Shown here: piece after piece, positions 13,441 through 25,065 of the stretch
Numbering within the stretch: the stretch's first letter is position 1
How the letters are laid out: every line of letters begins with the position of its first letter
Origin: Luidia sarsii
Taxonomy: Eukaryota; Echinodermata; Asteroidea; Paxillosida; Luidiidae
Assembly (NCBI GenBank): GCA_949987565.1
Contig: OX465112.1
Location: forward strand, 16,508,970 to 16,572,969
Reading direction: 5' to 3'
Length of the DNA: 64,000 nucleotides
Notes under the pieces: model-generated
Told to the model about the DNA's origin: nothing
The model's database searches: none
The model's input: the letters and a program-made list of their open reading frames with translations, nothing else
Program-made: the position numbers and the translations under genes

Positions 13441-13815
13441 AGGTGAGGGTGGATTGCTTGCACTTCTCATGCACTGCGCGTAGATCCAGGGACCTGAGTA
13501 TTGAAGGAATCCGAAGCGAGTAAACAAACTAAAGTTTGTGTACATGACAGAGAGCAGGTCTCCCTCCCGCCTCCACAAACACACAAGTCTTTGGTAGAAG
13601 GAAATTCTATAAGATGACAAAAACAAGATGACTTCATCGAGATCGCGTGCGCAGTTACGGTGGGCGACCCTTCTGGCTCCCTCTAGGTCTGCCTTAGAGG
13701 GTTCACTGCAATGTCGGCGCTGTTTACAGCAGCCGATGATCGAGAAAAGGGAGAGGGAGGGGAAGGGATGGGAGGGAGAGAGGAACTGAGAGAGAGAGGG
13801 GGGTGGGGAGAGGGT
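13441..13815. other. Unique spacer between the two hexanucleotide arrays
   Basis: It starts after AAAAAAGGTGAGG and turns GA-rich after 13,740. No gene seen. Confidence 0.55.
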
Positions 13816-14453
13816 GAGGGAGAGGCAGAGAAAGAGGCAGAGGAAAGACAAATGCAGGGGCAGTGACAGAGGCAGAGGCAGAGGCAGGGGCAGAGGCAGG
13901 GGCAGATGCAGGGGCAGAGGCAGAGGCAGAGGCAGGGGCAGAGGCAGAGGCAGAGGCAGAGGCAGAGGCAGAGGCAGAGGCAGAGACAGAGGCAGGGACA
14001 GAGGCAGAGGCAGAGGCAGAGGCAGAGGCAGAGACAGAGACAGGGGCAGAGGCAGATGCAGAGGCACAGGCAGATGCAGGGGCAGATGCAGGGGCAGAGG
14101 CAGATGCAGGGGCAGATGCAGGGGCAGATGCAGGGGCAGGGGCAGAGGAAGAGGCAGAGGCAGAGGCAGGGGCAGGGGCAGAGGCAGAGGCAGAGGCAGA
14201 GGCAGAGGCAGAGGCAGAGGCAGAGGCAGAGGCAGAGGCAGAGGCAGAGGCAGAGACAGAGGCAGGGGCAGGGGCAGAGGCAGAGGCATAGGCAGAGGCA
14301 GAGGCAGTGGCATAGGCAGAGGCAGAGACAGAGGCAGAGGCAGAGGCAGGGGCAGAGGCAGAGGCAGAGGCAGAGGCAGAGACAGAGGCAGAGGCAGAGG
14401 CGGAGGCGGAGGCAGAGGCAGAGGCAGAGGCGGAGGCGGAGGCGGAGGCAGTG

Positions 14454-14485
<32 letters not shown>

Positions 14486-14513
14486 AGGGGCAGAGGCAGG
14501 GGCAGAGGCAGAG

Positions 14514-14545
<32 letters not shown>

Positions 14546-15113
14546 AGAGGCAGAGGCAGAGGCAGAGGCAGAGGCAGAGGCAGAGGCAGAGACAGAGGCA
14601 GGGACAGAGACAGAGGCAGAGGCAGAGGCAGAGACAGAGACAGGGGCAGAGGCAGATGCAGAGGCAGAGGCAGATGCAGGGGCAGATGCAGGGGCAGAGG
14701 CAGATGCAGGGGCAGATGCAGGGGCAGATGCAGGGGCAGGGGCAGGGGCAGAGGAAGAGGCAGAGGCAGAGGCAGGGGCAGGGGCAGAGGCAGCGGCAGA
14801 GGCAGAGGCAGAGGCAGAGGCAGAGGCAGAGACAGAGGCAGGGGCAGAGGCAGAGGCATAGGCAGAGGCAGAGGCAGTGGCATAGGCAGAGGCAGAGGCA
14901 GAGACAGAGGCAGAGGCAGAGGCAGGGGCAGGGACAGAGGCAGAGGCAGAGTCAGGGGCAGGGACAGAGGCAGAGACAGAGGCAGAGGCAGGGGCAGAGG
15001 CAGAGGCATAGACAGAGGCATGGACAGAGGCAGAGGCAGAGACAGAGGCAGGGACAGAGGCAGAGGCAGAGGCAGAGGCAGAGGCAGAGGCAGAGGCAGA
15101 GGCAGAGGCAGAG

Positions 15114-15145
<32 letters not shown>

Positions 15146-15287
15146 AGGGCCAGCGGCAGCGGCAGCGGCAGTGGCAGAGGTAGAGCCACAGCCAGAGTCA
15201 GAGCCAGAGCCAGAGGCAGGGGCAGGGGCAGCGGCAGAGGTAGAGCCAGAGCCAGAGTCAGAGCCAGAGCCAGAGTCAGAGGCAGAG

Positions 15288-15319
<32 letters not shown>

Positions 15320-15835
15320 AGAGGCAGAGTTAGAGGCAGAGGCAGAGGCAGAGGCAGAGGCAGAGGCAAAGGCAGAGGCAGAGGCAGAGGCAGACACAGA
15401 GGCAGAGACAGAGGCAGAGGCAGAGGCAGAGGCAGAGGCAGAGGCAGAGGCAGAGGCAGAGGCAGAGGCAGAGGCAGAGGCAGAGGCAGAGGCAGACACA
15501 GAGGCAGAGGCAGAGGCAGAGGCAGAGGCAGAGGCAGAGGCAGAGGCAGAGGCAGAGGCAGAGGCAGACACAGAGGCAGAGGCAGAGGCAGAGGCAGAGG
15601 TAGAGGCAGAGGCAGAGGCAGAGGCAGAGGCAGAGGCAGAGGCAGAGGCAGAGGCAGAGGCAGAGGCAGAGGCAGACACAGAGGCAGAGGCAGAGGCAGA
15701 GGCAGAGGTAGAGGCAGAGGCAGAGGCAGAGGCAGGGGCAGGGGCAGAGGCAGGGGCAGAGGCAGGGGCAGAGGCAGGGGCAGAAGCAGGGGCAGAGGCA
15801 AAAAAAGGAGACAGGGACGAGGCAGAGGCAGAGTG
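13816..15835. repeat. 2.0-kb AGAGGC hexanucleotide array with higher-order structure
   Basis: Variants (GGGGC, AGATGC, GAGAC, GGAGGC, AGTGGC) are not random: the variant order near 13,980-14,290 recurs near 14,580-14,870 at an offset of 600. Near 15,150-15,280 the unit changes to AGAGCC/AGAGTC. Because the period is six, five of six frames stay open over long stretches; none is a gene. Confidence 0.96.
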
Positions 15836-17010
15836 TGTCAAGCGCGCCTGGCCGGGCCTTCCGTGGTATTGGAACGGAGTGGGGCCCATTGTTTTGCAAC
15901 CCCTCCCAACAAAATAAATAACGGCCGGCGATGGCAGGACAGTCCGTGACCGCGTGTGGTGGGCGGTGAGTTACCGGTGGAGCGTTTATGACTGCGTACA
16001 AATAATTATATGGCTGACAGTGCGCGGAGGCTGGGGGCGCCGGGTCTAACGTTCAGGGTCCGAATGACAGGTCACTGACCTCCCAATAGCAATGACACGC
16101 GATCCCAGGCGACCTCCCATTCCCACTTGTGGGATCTTTTATTTTCGGGGAACGTACGATGTACACACTAATCTACCACGAAAAAAAACCTTATATACAA
16201 AAATTTGGCAAACTTCTTACTGACAAAAATTACCAAAATGCAAATTTTGAAACTAATCTACTACTTTACAGTAGCTTGGAGCTACACTGCTCCAACTATT
16301 GGTTCACTCCCTCCTCAGAATGTCCATTAGGCGACTCGAGAGGCGACTAGTCGATGACCATCTTCCCCTCAGCGCATAGACGAATTTACACACACGCAGG
16401 TTATTAACAACAATTATTGATAGCGTTCACCACGAAAGACGTTGCGTCGTGCTCACAGTTTATGCTGGAGAAGACTCGCGATTCGAATCTCGGATCAGAA
16501 ATGCCAAATGGATAGTCGATGCGTCGGCCTGTTGTATTAGGCCTATGCGGGACCTTGACGAACAAAAGAAGTGGACGGCCCATTGCTCAATCACACCGTG
16601 AAATGTGATTCATTCTCACTTGCCATCACTTCCACGGATTGGACCGCGTTCATTCACCGACGCCTGCAGTGTCGAAGCTTTCAAAGCAAGGCGAAGTTTT
16701 CGTTTGGGAAGAAACACTCTTGGGACATTAAAAGGTCTCATTTACACGACATTTCGTCTTTAAAAGGAGGAAAGGTCACTGGCAGTGCCATTCCGATTCT
16801 CGTTGCAGCTGCTCGGTGTAAATACCCCCCCCCCTCTTTTTTCGGGGGTTATTGAAGTCATCCAACACAGGGGAAGAACTGGAGGTCTCAAGTTGACAAC
16901 AAAAATCGTCAATCTGTCTTTAGTGGCATCAGGACTATACAGGGGTCAGAGAGCGATTGGGTCCGCCATACACAAGTCACGGGCCTCGCGATCGGACGCT
17001 ATCTCTCTCT
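15836..17010. other. Unique stretch, no gene seen
   Basis: AT-mixed sequence; short frames only. Confidence 0.55.
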
Positions 17011-18480
17011 GTCACTTTGTCTCTATCGACGTCTCTTTGCCATTCTCTCTGTTCCTCTATCACTCATTTCTACCTCTCCCCCTTTTCCCCGGGATAACTT
17101 TCACCTCCTCTCCCTAACCCCATTTCATCTCTCTGGATGCCTGTCTGTTTGGCTGTCTGTCGGTCTGACTCTACCTCCCTCCTTACCTTTCTTCAAGGCC
17201 CCCTTCCTTCCTCTTTCTGTCTCCCTCTGTCTCCCTTCCCTTTCTCTATCTCTTCCTCACACTCTCCGTCACCTTCCCTCTCCAGCTCTTTCCATTACTC
17301 TCTGTCTCTCACCCACCCCCTCTCTCTTCCCACCTCTCTCTCTATCGCTTTGCCCTTCTCTACCTCTCTCTCCACCTCACTACCTCCATCTCTCCCTCTC
17401 CATCTCTCTCCTTCCATTTCTCTCCCTCAACTTCACCCTCCCCATCTCTTTCCACCTCTACACCCCTCCCTCTCTCTCTCACTCCCTCTTTCTCCACCTC
17501 TCTACCTCTCTCCCCATGCTCCTCACTATCTCCATCTCTCCCTCTGCACCTCTCTCTTTCCATCTCTCTACCTCTATCCCTCAATCTCGCTCTCTCCACC
17601 TCTCTCTCTTTCCACCTCTATACCCCGCTCAATCTCTCTCCCTCCACCTCTTTCTTTTTCTCTTCACCCCTCCATCTCTCCCTCTCTCTCTCCACCTCTC
17701 CTTTTTCTCTCCACCCCTCCATCTCTCCCTCTCTCTCCACCTCTCTACCTTTCTCTCTCCATCCCTCCATCTCTCCCCCTCTCTCTCCACCTCTCCTTTT
17801 TCTCTTCACCCCTCCATCTCTCTCCCCTCTCTCTCTCCACCTCTCTACCTTTCTCTCTCCACCCCTCCATCTCTCCCTCTCTCTCCACCCCTCCATCTCT
17901 CCCTCTCTCTCCACCTCTCCATTTTCTCTACACCCCTCCATCTCTCCCTCTCTCTCCACCCCTCCATCTCTCCCTCTCTCTCCACCTCTCCATTTTCTCT
18001 ACACCCCTCCATCTCTCCCTCTCTCTCCACCCCTCCATCTCTCCCCCTCTCTCTCTCGCTCCACCTCTCTACCTTTCACCCCCCCCCACCCCTCCATCTC
18101 TCCCTCTCTCTCCACCTCTCCATTTTCTCTACACCCCTCCATCTCTCCCTCTCTCTCCACCCCTCCATCTCTCCCCCTCTCTCTCTCGCTCCACCTCTCT
18201 ACCTTTCACCCCCCACCCCTCCATCTCTCCCTCTCTCTCCACCTCTCCATTTTCTCTACACCCCTCCATCTCTCCCTCTCTCTCCACCCCTCGATCTCTA
18301 CCCCTCTCTCTCTCGCTCCACCTCTCTACCTTTCACCCCCACCCCTCCATCTCTCCCTCTCTCTCCACCTCTCCATTTTCTCTACACCCCTCCATCTCTC
18401 CCTCTCTCTCCACCCCTCCATCTCTCCCCCCTCTCTCTCTCCACCTCTCTACCTTTCTCTCTCCACCTCACTCTCCATCT
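17011..18480. repeat. CT-rich minisatellite (CCTCCATCTCTCCCTCTCTC)
   Basis: Imperfect pyrimidine units. The clearest part (about 17,870-18,420) repeats a block containing CCATTTTCTCTACACCCC and, in a longer cycle, CTCGCTCCACCTCTCTACC followed by a C-run. The plus-strand frame 17,137-18,738 is Ser/Pro/Leu-rich low complexity. Confidence 0.92.
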
Positions 18481-19530
18481 CTCCCTGTCAGCCACCCTCT
18501 CTTGCTCCTGGAAGCGAGGGCCCATCGTCTGTTGTTGTTCTGTGTTCTCTTCCTCTCCCCCCCTCCCCCCCATCCTTCGCTCTTCTCGCGAAGTGAAGTT
18601 CACGGTTCGGTTCAGGCAAAGTTCAGGCCGCAAGGAGCTGCGCTGCAGCGCGTCATACGTTCCCCCTCGGCCGCTAATGGGCAGGGGCAGCTCGCCTTTG
18701 TTGTCAACGTCAGGACCGATCCCGGTAAGCGGCGCTGACATCCTGTGTACTTAAAAAAAAAACCAAGGGGGCCCGGCCCCACAGCGCTGGGCACGGAGAT
18801 GTATGCCTACCCAATAAACTGCCCATGACTTTTAAATTGTTACAAGTTCTCAATTTAGGGTGTTTAGCGCCAGCTCCTGCCCGAAGCGGGAGAAGGAGGG
18901 GGGGGGGTGTGGAGAGGTCGGGCGGCTGTTCGTGAAAATAATGAATGTAAGAATCGTAGACGCGGTTCTGCGGAGTGATGTATTGTACAGTTTCTGGATT
19001 CACACGAGCGTCCACACGAGAGCACCGGACTCGCAAATCGAATCGTCGAAATCAATTACAGATTGAGTCAATCCATTCCTCTAATTGATTTCACGGACGT
19101 TTTGTTTTGATAGATGGAACGGAAGGGTGTTTTTTTTTCTTCTTATCATCATCCTCAGTAAATCCTGTTTTGAGTGGGAAGGGTAACCCAGAGTTCATTT
19201 AGCATGTTGTCTGTCTCCCTCTCTATTTCTGTCTCCTCGTTCTCTCCGTCTCTATATCTCTCTCTGTCTCTCTCCTTTCTCACTGTCTCTATTCCTCCCT
19301 CTACCTATCGTTCTCTTGCTGCCTCCTTCCTCTCCCTGTCTCTCTTTCCTTCCACTCTCTGTTATTTTTCACGGAAGTGAAAACGCCCAAAGAAGCCTGC
19401 AACCAAATACTGCATTTACGTGCCTACAGCAATAAAACGCAAAACTGAAATGCCGCCTTACGACTACAAACGTATTTAAACATATCGGACAAAAAGTGTA
19501 CCTTTGCTTAGTTTATATTTTTGTCCAAGA
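18481..19530. other. Unique stretch with a short CT tract
   Basis: CT-rich at about 19,208-19,360; the rest is unremarkable and no gene is seen. Confidence 0.55.
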
Positions 19531-19550
19531 AAAGAGAGAGAGAGAGAGAT

Positions 19551-19613
<63 letters not shown>

Positions 19614-19662
19614 GAGAGAGAGAGATAGAGAGAGAAGGAGAGAGAGAGCGAGAGAGAGATCT
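19530..19662. repeat. GA dinucleotide microsatellite
   Basis: GA units with a few GAT and GGGA interruptions. Confidence 0.95.
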
Positions 19663-19771
19663 TCCCAGGTGGGATATACAAATCAACAACTAGCTATCGG
19701 TGACACAACATAAGCGACTAAAACAACATAGGGGAGTAGAGAATGGGAACGACCAGTGTATCTTTTTTTTT

Positions 19772-20011
19772 CCAGCATGGGAAAGGCCATCATTTACATT
19801 AACTATTGGTTGGGTTTTCCTCATATATAGTGAACTATTCATGCTGCTCACATACATGTACGTATTTATTTCTACATGTACTGTACATGACTGTTCAGTA
19901 CTGTGGGTGGGCAAACGGAATAGGGCCTATCGTGAATGATTCACCAAGCATGGAGAAACCCGACCGATATCAAGCCTCAGTAATGTTAATGATGGCCTTT
20001 CCCATGCTGGG
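19772..20011. repeat. Short inverted-repeat element (candidate MITE)
   Basis: CCAGCATGGGAAAGGCCATC at the left is mirrored by GATGGCCTTTCCCATGCTGG at the right, with a 6-base indel in the arm that follows. No clear target duplication was seen. Confidence 0.6.
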
Positions 20012-20520
20012 AATGAAAATACCCGACCGGCTTGGGATGACACGAACAAAGTGTAATCCAACCATCGCCGGCTGACCTCTGACCCCCGGCAGGCAGAGAT
20101 TGCGTTGTGTCCATCACAGGAAGTCGAGAAACCTCTGACAAGCGGGCGAAGGCTCAGCCGGGCCTCAGTGACGGGAAGGGGGAGGGGGGGGGGCACAAAG
20201 TCAAACCTTCAAACCGTCCAGATGCTTCCATAACGCTATCGGAAAATCAACATATATTTGGTTCTGTCCCGGCTTGTTTTGCAGCAGTGGGTCCCTGCGA
20301 GAGCTGGCGGTGTTAATTTCACACCGAGCAGCATCGGGGCCAGCATGGTGTCGATGAGGAGGCGAGTGTCATGCCCTTCATTATACCCCATGGTGTTAAA
20401 TTGACACCACAGCGCTGCAGTTGTAATAATTATTTGTGTTTGATTCTTCGGATCCTCGGGGTCACGATGGAGCAGGCGCGCGGATGGTCGTTCATTACTC
20501 GAGTGGGGCCGGCCGCTGCG

Positions 20521-20905
20521 GGCGTGTAGGAATGACGTCATCGATTGTAGGCACACACCATCCTCTACCACGCCCCTCTGACGTGAGGGAGGAGGGTGCC
20601 AACGCTCTGTGCGACCCCCCATCCCCACCCCCACCCCAGGCAGTCACACGTCCACGGCCCTGGCCACGCCCTCCGCCCCTCAGCAATGCACCCGACGACC
20701 ACGCCCTTCGGTGGACGCCTGGGCACCAGGGGGCGTCGCTCACGTGCCACGCCCACTCGTGAGACCATCCTCCCCGTGGTCAGACTACGTTACATTCTGC
20801 AGCTTTTGAAAGACGACCACGCCCACACCATTTGGTCGTCGAACTGTGGACAAATGGCGGCCACACCTTTTAAGTATCCAACGTCCATAGCAACCACGCC
20901 CATAG
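20521..20905. promoter_or_regulatory. CpG-rich cluster: CRE, six CCACGCCC boxes, CTCF-like and YY1-like motifs
   Basis: TGACGTCA at 20,533-20,540. CCACGCCC (KLF/Sp-like) at 20,568, 20,664, 20,699, 20,747, 20,817 and 20,894. CACCAGGGGGCGTC (CTCF-like) at 20,724-20,737. AAATGGCGGC (YY1-like) at 20,852-20,861. The function is inferred from motifs only; no gene start could be attached. Confidence 0.4.
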
Positions 20906-21158
20906 CAACAAGACATTAAGGGTCACTGCAGCCGTGTTTCGATTTGACAGATCATTCGTCGCCTCTGCCAAACGAGTTATACATCAAAATACTTTACACA
21001 CGAAGCATATGGATTGCAGCCTCCCATCATTTTAAACTCGTCCACATTCGAGAGAATAAAATGTTTGGTGCACGCATAGGGGCGCGTCGTCGCTCTCTGG
21101 GCTTCTGTGGCGTTGTAAGCCCGAAGGACAATGAACGGGTCTTATCGATTTCCACTAG

Positions 21159-21475
21159 TCTTCCACGTTCAAAAACATTGCATCGCAGTTTGTGACCAGA
21201 AAATGATGACGTCACTGCATCAACAAGTCGCCATTACGCCAGCCGTGCGTAATCACTGAGAGGCACGAGGTAAGGGTTTTTTCAGTAGCTCGCAACTGCA
21301 AGAGGTACACAAGAGTCTTCCCAATTCAAAAACATCGCATCACAATATGTGACCAGAAAATGATGACGTCACAGCAACAACAAGAAGTCGCCATTACGGC
21401 AGCCGTGCGTAATCACAGAGGTACGGGGTAAGGTTTTTTTTCAGTTGCCCGCAACTGCAAGAGGTACACAAATCA
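21159..21475. repeat. 157-bp tandem duplication carrying CRE octamers
   Basis: Two diverged copies, each with TGTGACCAGAAAATGATGAC, TGACGTCA (21,207-21,214 and 21,364-21,371), CGCCATTACG and GCCGTGCGTAATCAC. The offset is 157. Confidence 0.85.
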
Positions 21476-22477
21476 TACCGACTCGAACCAGCGTTCCGAA
21501 CGAAAAAGAAGTAGAGGTGGTTTGAAAGGGATGGGCCATTCTGGCGTAAAATTGCACCAAAAAAGAAAGAAAAAAAGAGCGACACGCCTGCGCCGCAACT
21601 CGGCCTTGGGCAAAGATAGTCGACGTGACTGGGAGACTGAGGAACTAGGTTGAACTTGAAATCGGGTGTGATAGAGGCACACACGCAGCAGGCGAAAAGA
21701 GCTCAGGACAATAGACTCAGACAGGAGTTACAATGGACATTCTTCGGCGCTTCTACCCAAAGATTCCTTTGGTTGCCCCCCTCCCCCCCTCCCCCACCAA
21801 AGGGACAATGTACGTAAAAGGACTCGACCTCGTTTATCAGCGGGAGGTACGCTAACGTAACGGTAAGTGCCCGACCGCTGATCCACGGTAACCTTCGATA
21901 GTGTCGCGAGTTCACACACGTGCTACCAACCTTTTTTTTCGCGCCCCCAGAAAGACCAGGAAAAAAAAATCTAGGGGTTAAAAAAATGGCTGTGAATCCA
22001 TCGATCGGTATGGAAGTGGGAGGTAAAAAAAAAGATATTAAAGCAAAACCATGCTTGGGAACTGGGATCTGCACTCGCTAATATCAAGGATGTTGTTCAT
22101 TCTTTTCTCTCCTTTTTTTTCCACGCGTGATTCCTGACGTCTTGAAGCGTGGTCAAATCGCGTCTATGGGAAATTCTTGGTGCTTATCTTCGGTCGGTCT
22201 GAACTCTACCTCAAAGGTGGTATCCACAGGGAGGAGAAGGGGGGTGGAGGGAAGGCCTTCACGAGACCTTAGCCCGGGCTGCGAAACCAGAAAGAGGAAC
22301 GTCGACCACACCCCTCCCCCCTCTATCAACTTCGGAGCTCTGTTGAATTGCGGTCATGGCAGCCAAAGAGCAGTTCGGTATTTGTTGGGGTATCACTCTA
22401 CAGATGTGAACCTTTCAAAATAGGAGATATATATGCAGACCGACGTATGAAGCTCAATATTTTATTGTATCTTCAAT
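21476..22477. other. Unique stretch, no gene seen
   Basis: Short frames without recognizable domains; several A-runs. Confidence 0.5.
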
Positions 22478-22575
22478 CAGGGGGTAGGGGTAGGGGGTAG
22501 GGGGTAGGGTAGGGGTACTAGGGATAGGGGGTAGGGGTAGGGGGTAGGGGGTAGGGGTAGGGGGTAGGGGTAGGC
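22478..22575. repeat. GGGGTA hexanucleotide array
   Basis: Units GGGGTAGGGGGTAG, telomere-like in composition and likely able to form G-quadruplexes. It is interstitial and lies on the plus strand. Confidence 0.9.
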
Positions 22576-23390
22576 GACAGTCTTACAGCGTTTCGTTCAT
22601 TTTGCAGGGAAACAGTTAGCTCCGCCGTGGCCAACAAAAATCGCCCATTGAAACGTGTGGGATTCTATTCGGGGATTGAGCTTCATACGTATGCACGTAC
22701 ATATAGTTCCAAAATAGTGCAGGCACAGTGACGAAAGAGCACGCAGTGCCACTCCAACGCAATGTGATGATGGGGGAAGATCTGGTTCGGTATGATGCTA
22801 GCATCATTCTCCTCTCGTGTATACTGTATACCGAGTGAACATTTCAAGCGACAACAAACGATAACAAAGTCGGCTTCTCTGGCAACATCCCTGTTTTGTG
22901 AGGCAGTTGATCATTTCAACAGTCGAGCTACTTACCTATAGGCGGGATGAGACGGCTCAGCTAACACCGTCTCCGTGCCCGACTCGCCGGCGAAACCATC
23001 TGGGGGACGAAGCACTGCACAGGGGAAGTAGAATGACCAGGATACAGATTCAGCCGAAGAGACCAAGATTTACGAAATCGGTTTTTTTTTGGCATCCATC
23101 TTCTTCTGACGCCCCGCACCCTGACCCACATCAACCCCCAACTTCACGCCTGACTTTCGGTCACGATTGAACTTCAAAAGAGGCCCCCAAGTGTGGACGT
23201 TACACACACGATTTGGCGCTCAGAATGGGACCGAATCTTTGCATCGCTGCAATTGTGAATCGAACAATTGTCCCGACCTGTGTGAACATATCTATTTTGT
23301 TTTCCTCGGGCGCGCTGTGCAGGTGTGAGATCGCGAGGAAAAATACAATTGCGACGGCTGTTTCGTCAGCTCTAACAATGTTGTGTTAGA
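22576..23390. other. Unique stretch, no gene seen
   Basis: Nothing recognizable in either strand. Confidence 0.5.
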
Positions 23391-23657
23391 GGGGAGGGAG
23401 CGACGGATGGTGGAGGGGGGGGTAGGAGGGAGCAAGGGAGGCGAGGGAGAGAGGGAGGGAGCGAGAGGGAGAGAGAGGGGGAGAGAGAGGGAGAGAGAGA
23501 GGGTGAGAGAGAGAGGGTGAGAGAGAGAGGGTGAGAGAGAGAGGGTGAGAGAGAGGTGGAAAGAGAGAGAGAGAGGAGGAAATAGAGAGAGAGAGAGAGG
23601 AGAGAGGGAGGAGTGGAGAGAGGAGAGAGAGAGGGGGTTGGAGAGAGAGGGGGAGAG

Positions 23658-23719
<62 letters not shown>

Positions 23720-23850
23720 TGGAACGAGAGAGACTGAAAGACCGAGAGAGCCAGGGACACAGAGAGACAGACAGACAGACTGAGAGACAGACAGACTGAG
23801 GGAGAGAGAGAGAGAAGAAAGTGAGAGAGGGATTTTGAGAGAGGGCAAAA
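23391..23850. repeat. GA-rich tract
   Basis: Imperfect GAGAGGGT and GAGAGGGAG units and pure GA around 23,660-23,713; GACAGACAGACA near 23,766. Confidence 0.93.
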
Positions 23851-24890
23851 GAGACAGAGACAGAGGAGCCGGAGAAAGCTAATGATACATAGGCAGAGTG
23901 AGACAAAGGTGTTTTTCACCGCCAGCTTTCGTTTCCCAGTTTTCCAGCTCGCCGACAGAGGGTGGACGGGAATGGGAGGGGGGGGGGAGTAGGAGGAGCG
24001 CTTAAGGTCAAAAGTACACGTCCTTCGCGAAAGCGCATTGTTCGCTGGAATTGCTCGTGTTTATGCAAGCCGTAAATCCCCTTTGAACAAGTTCCCGCCC
24101 GACCTTGCTCAGCACCGACCACTTTTGTCCCGTCCCCCCCCCCTCAAAAAACAATTTCATAACACAACTCCCTGCGACCTGCGTGGTTTTGTTTCCCCCC
24201 CTCCGCTTCCCTCTCTTCTCCTCTCTTCTTTCCCCCCCCCCTCTCCCTTCCATTTTTTTGCAGCGTGCGCGTCAACAATTTTGGAAGCTTGTTGGTATAT
24301 GACTGGCATATTATCCAAACAAGGAGCGCGTCTTATTTACCGCTGGCTCGCTCTGAACAAACAGGGGACTGTTATCGGTGTCCGCGCGGGGCTATCGATT
24401 GCCTCGGCGGTTCCAGGGATAGCTCGACGAGCAGAGCCCTGGATGTCGTCGAAACAGCGGGCCCCTGGGTGGAGCGGAGAACTGCAGGCAGTCACCGGGA
24501 AGGGAGGGAGAGGGGGGGGGGGTCGGCCTATACACTATTATTAATATCCGCAGACGTCACGGCATTGATAGGCAGCACCAAACAAGTGTTGCGCAATGTT
24601 TCGTGGCCAACATCGATTTTCCTAGAATGGGTCAAGTCTACTGGGTCCCATGGGCCAAATTCGACCACAAACAACTTTTTTAGAGGCCCGACTTCTCCCG
24701 CAGTTTAGGAAGTGCTCCGGGTAATCTCGTCCTGTTTCGCTATTAGGCCTAAGACGTGCGGTTTCATACGCCAGATTTCCTACGAGTGCTATGGCCGGAG
24801 CTATGGGGCGGGGGCTCGAATCGGACGGTCAGATGTCATACAAAGGACAGGGGAAAAAAAGATCGGGGTGAATGTCCATCCCAGAATGCG
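23851..24890. other. Unique stretch, no gene seen
   Basis: GC-mixed sequence with short frames. The longest (24,038-24,544) is partly homopolymer-driven and has no recognizable domain. Confidence 0.5.
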
Positions 24891-24894
24891 GACC

Positions 24895-25065
24895 TCGCGC
24901 GTGTGACGTCATTCATGCAGGGCGCCCTCGCCCGGGGGTCAACAGAAGGTCGCCGACCGAACGCTGCGCGCTCTCACCGCGCGTCTCCCACATCGCGCGG
25001 TCGTTGATTACGTCATCGTTTGGACTTTTAAAGATGGCGGCGTGGTGACGTCGATGCAGCAGTGT
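24895..25065. promoter_or_regulatory. Candidate CpG promoter with CREs and a YY1-like box
   Basis: TGACGTCA at 24,904-24,911, TTACGTCA at 25,008-25,015, AAGATGGCGGC at 25,031-25,041 and TGACGTCG at 25,046-25,053, in dense CpG. This arrangement is typical of metazoan housekeeping promoters. No downstream exon was recognized, so the call rests on motifs. Confidence 0.45.

Noticed and set aside
12982..15889. Frames of 711-939 codons on both strands in the AGAGGC array
   Set aside because: A six-base period without stops leaves most frames open on both strands at once; the products are two-residue repeats such as Leu-Pro or Arg-Gly.
16470..16500. GATTCGAATCTC, tRNA T-loop-like
   Set aside because: No acceptor stem, D arm or anticodon arm could be folded around it.
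17137..18754. Ser/Pro/Leu-rich frames of 400-530 codons
   Set aside because: Translated CT minisatellite in two overlapping frames; no conserved domain.
22478..22575. Telomere end
   Set aside because: The unit is GGGGTA, not TTAGGG, and it is flanked by unique sequence on both sides.
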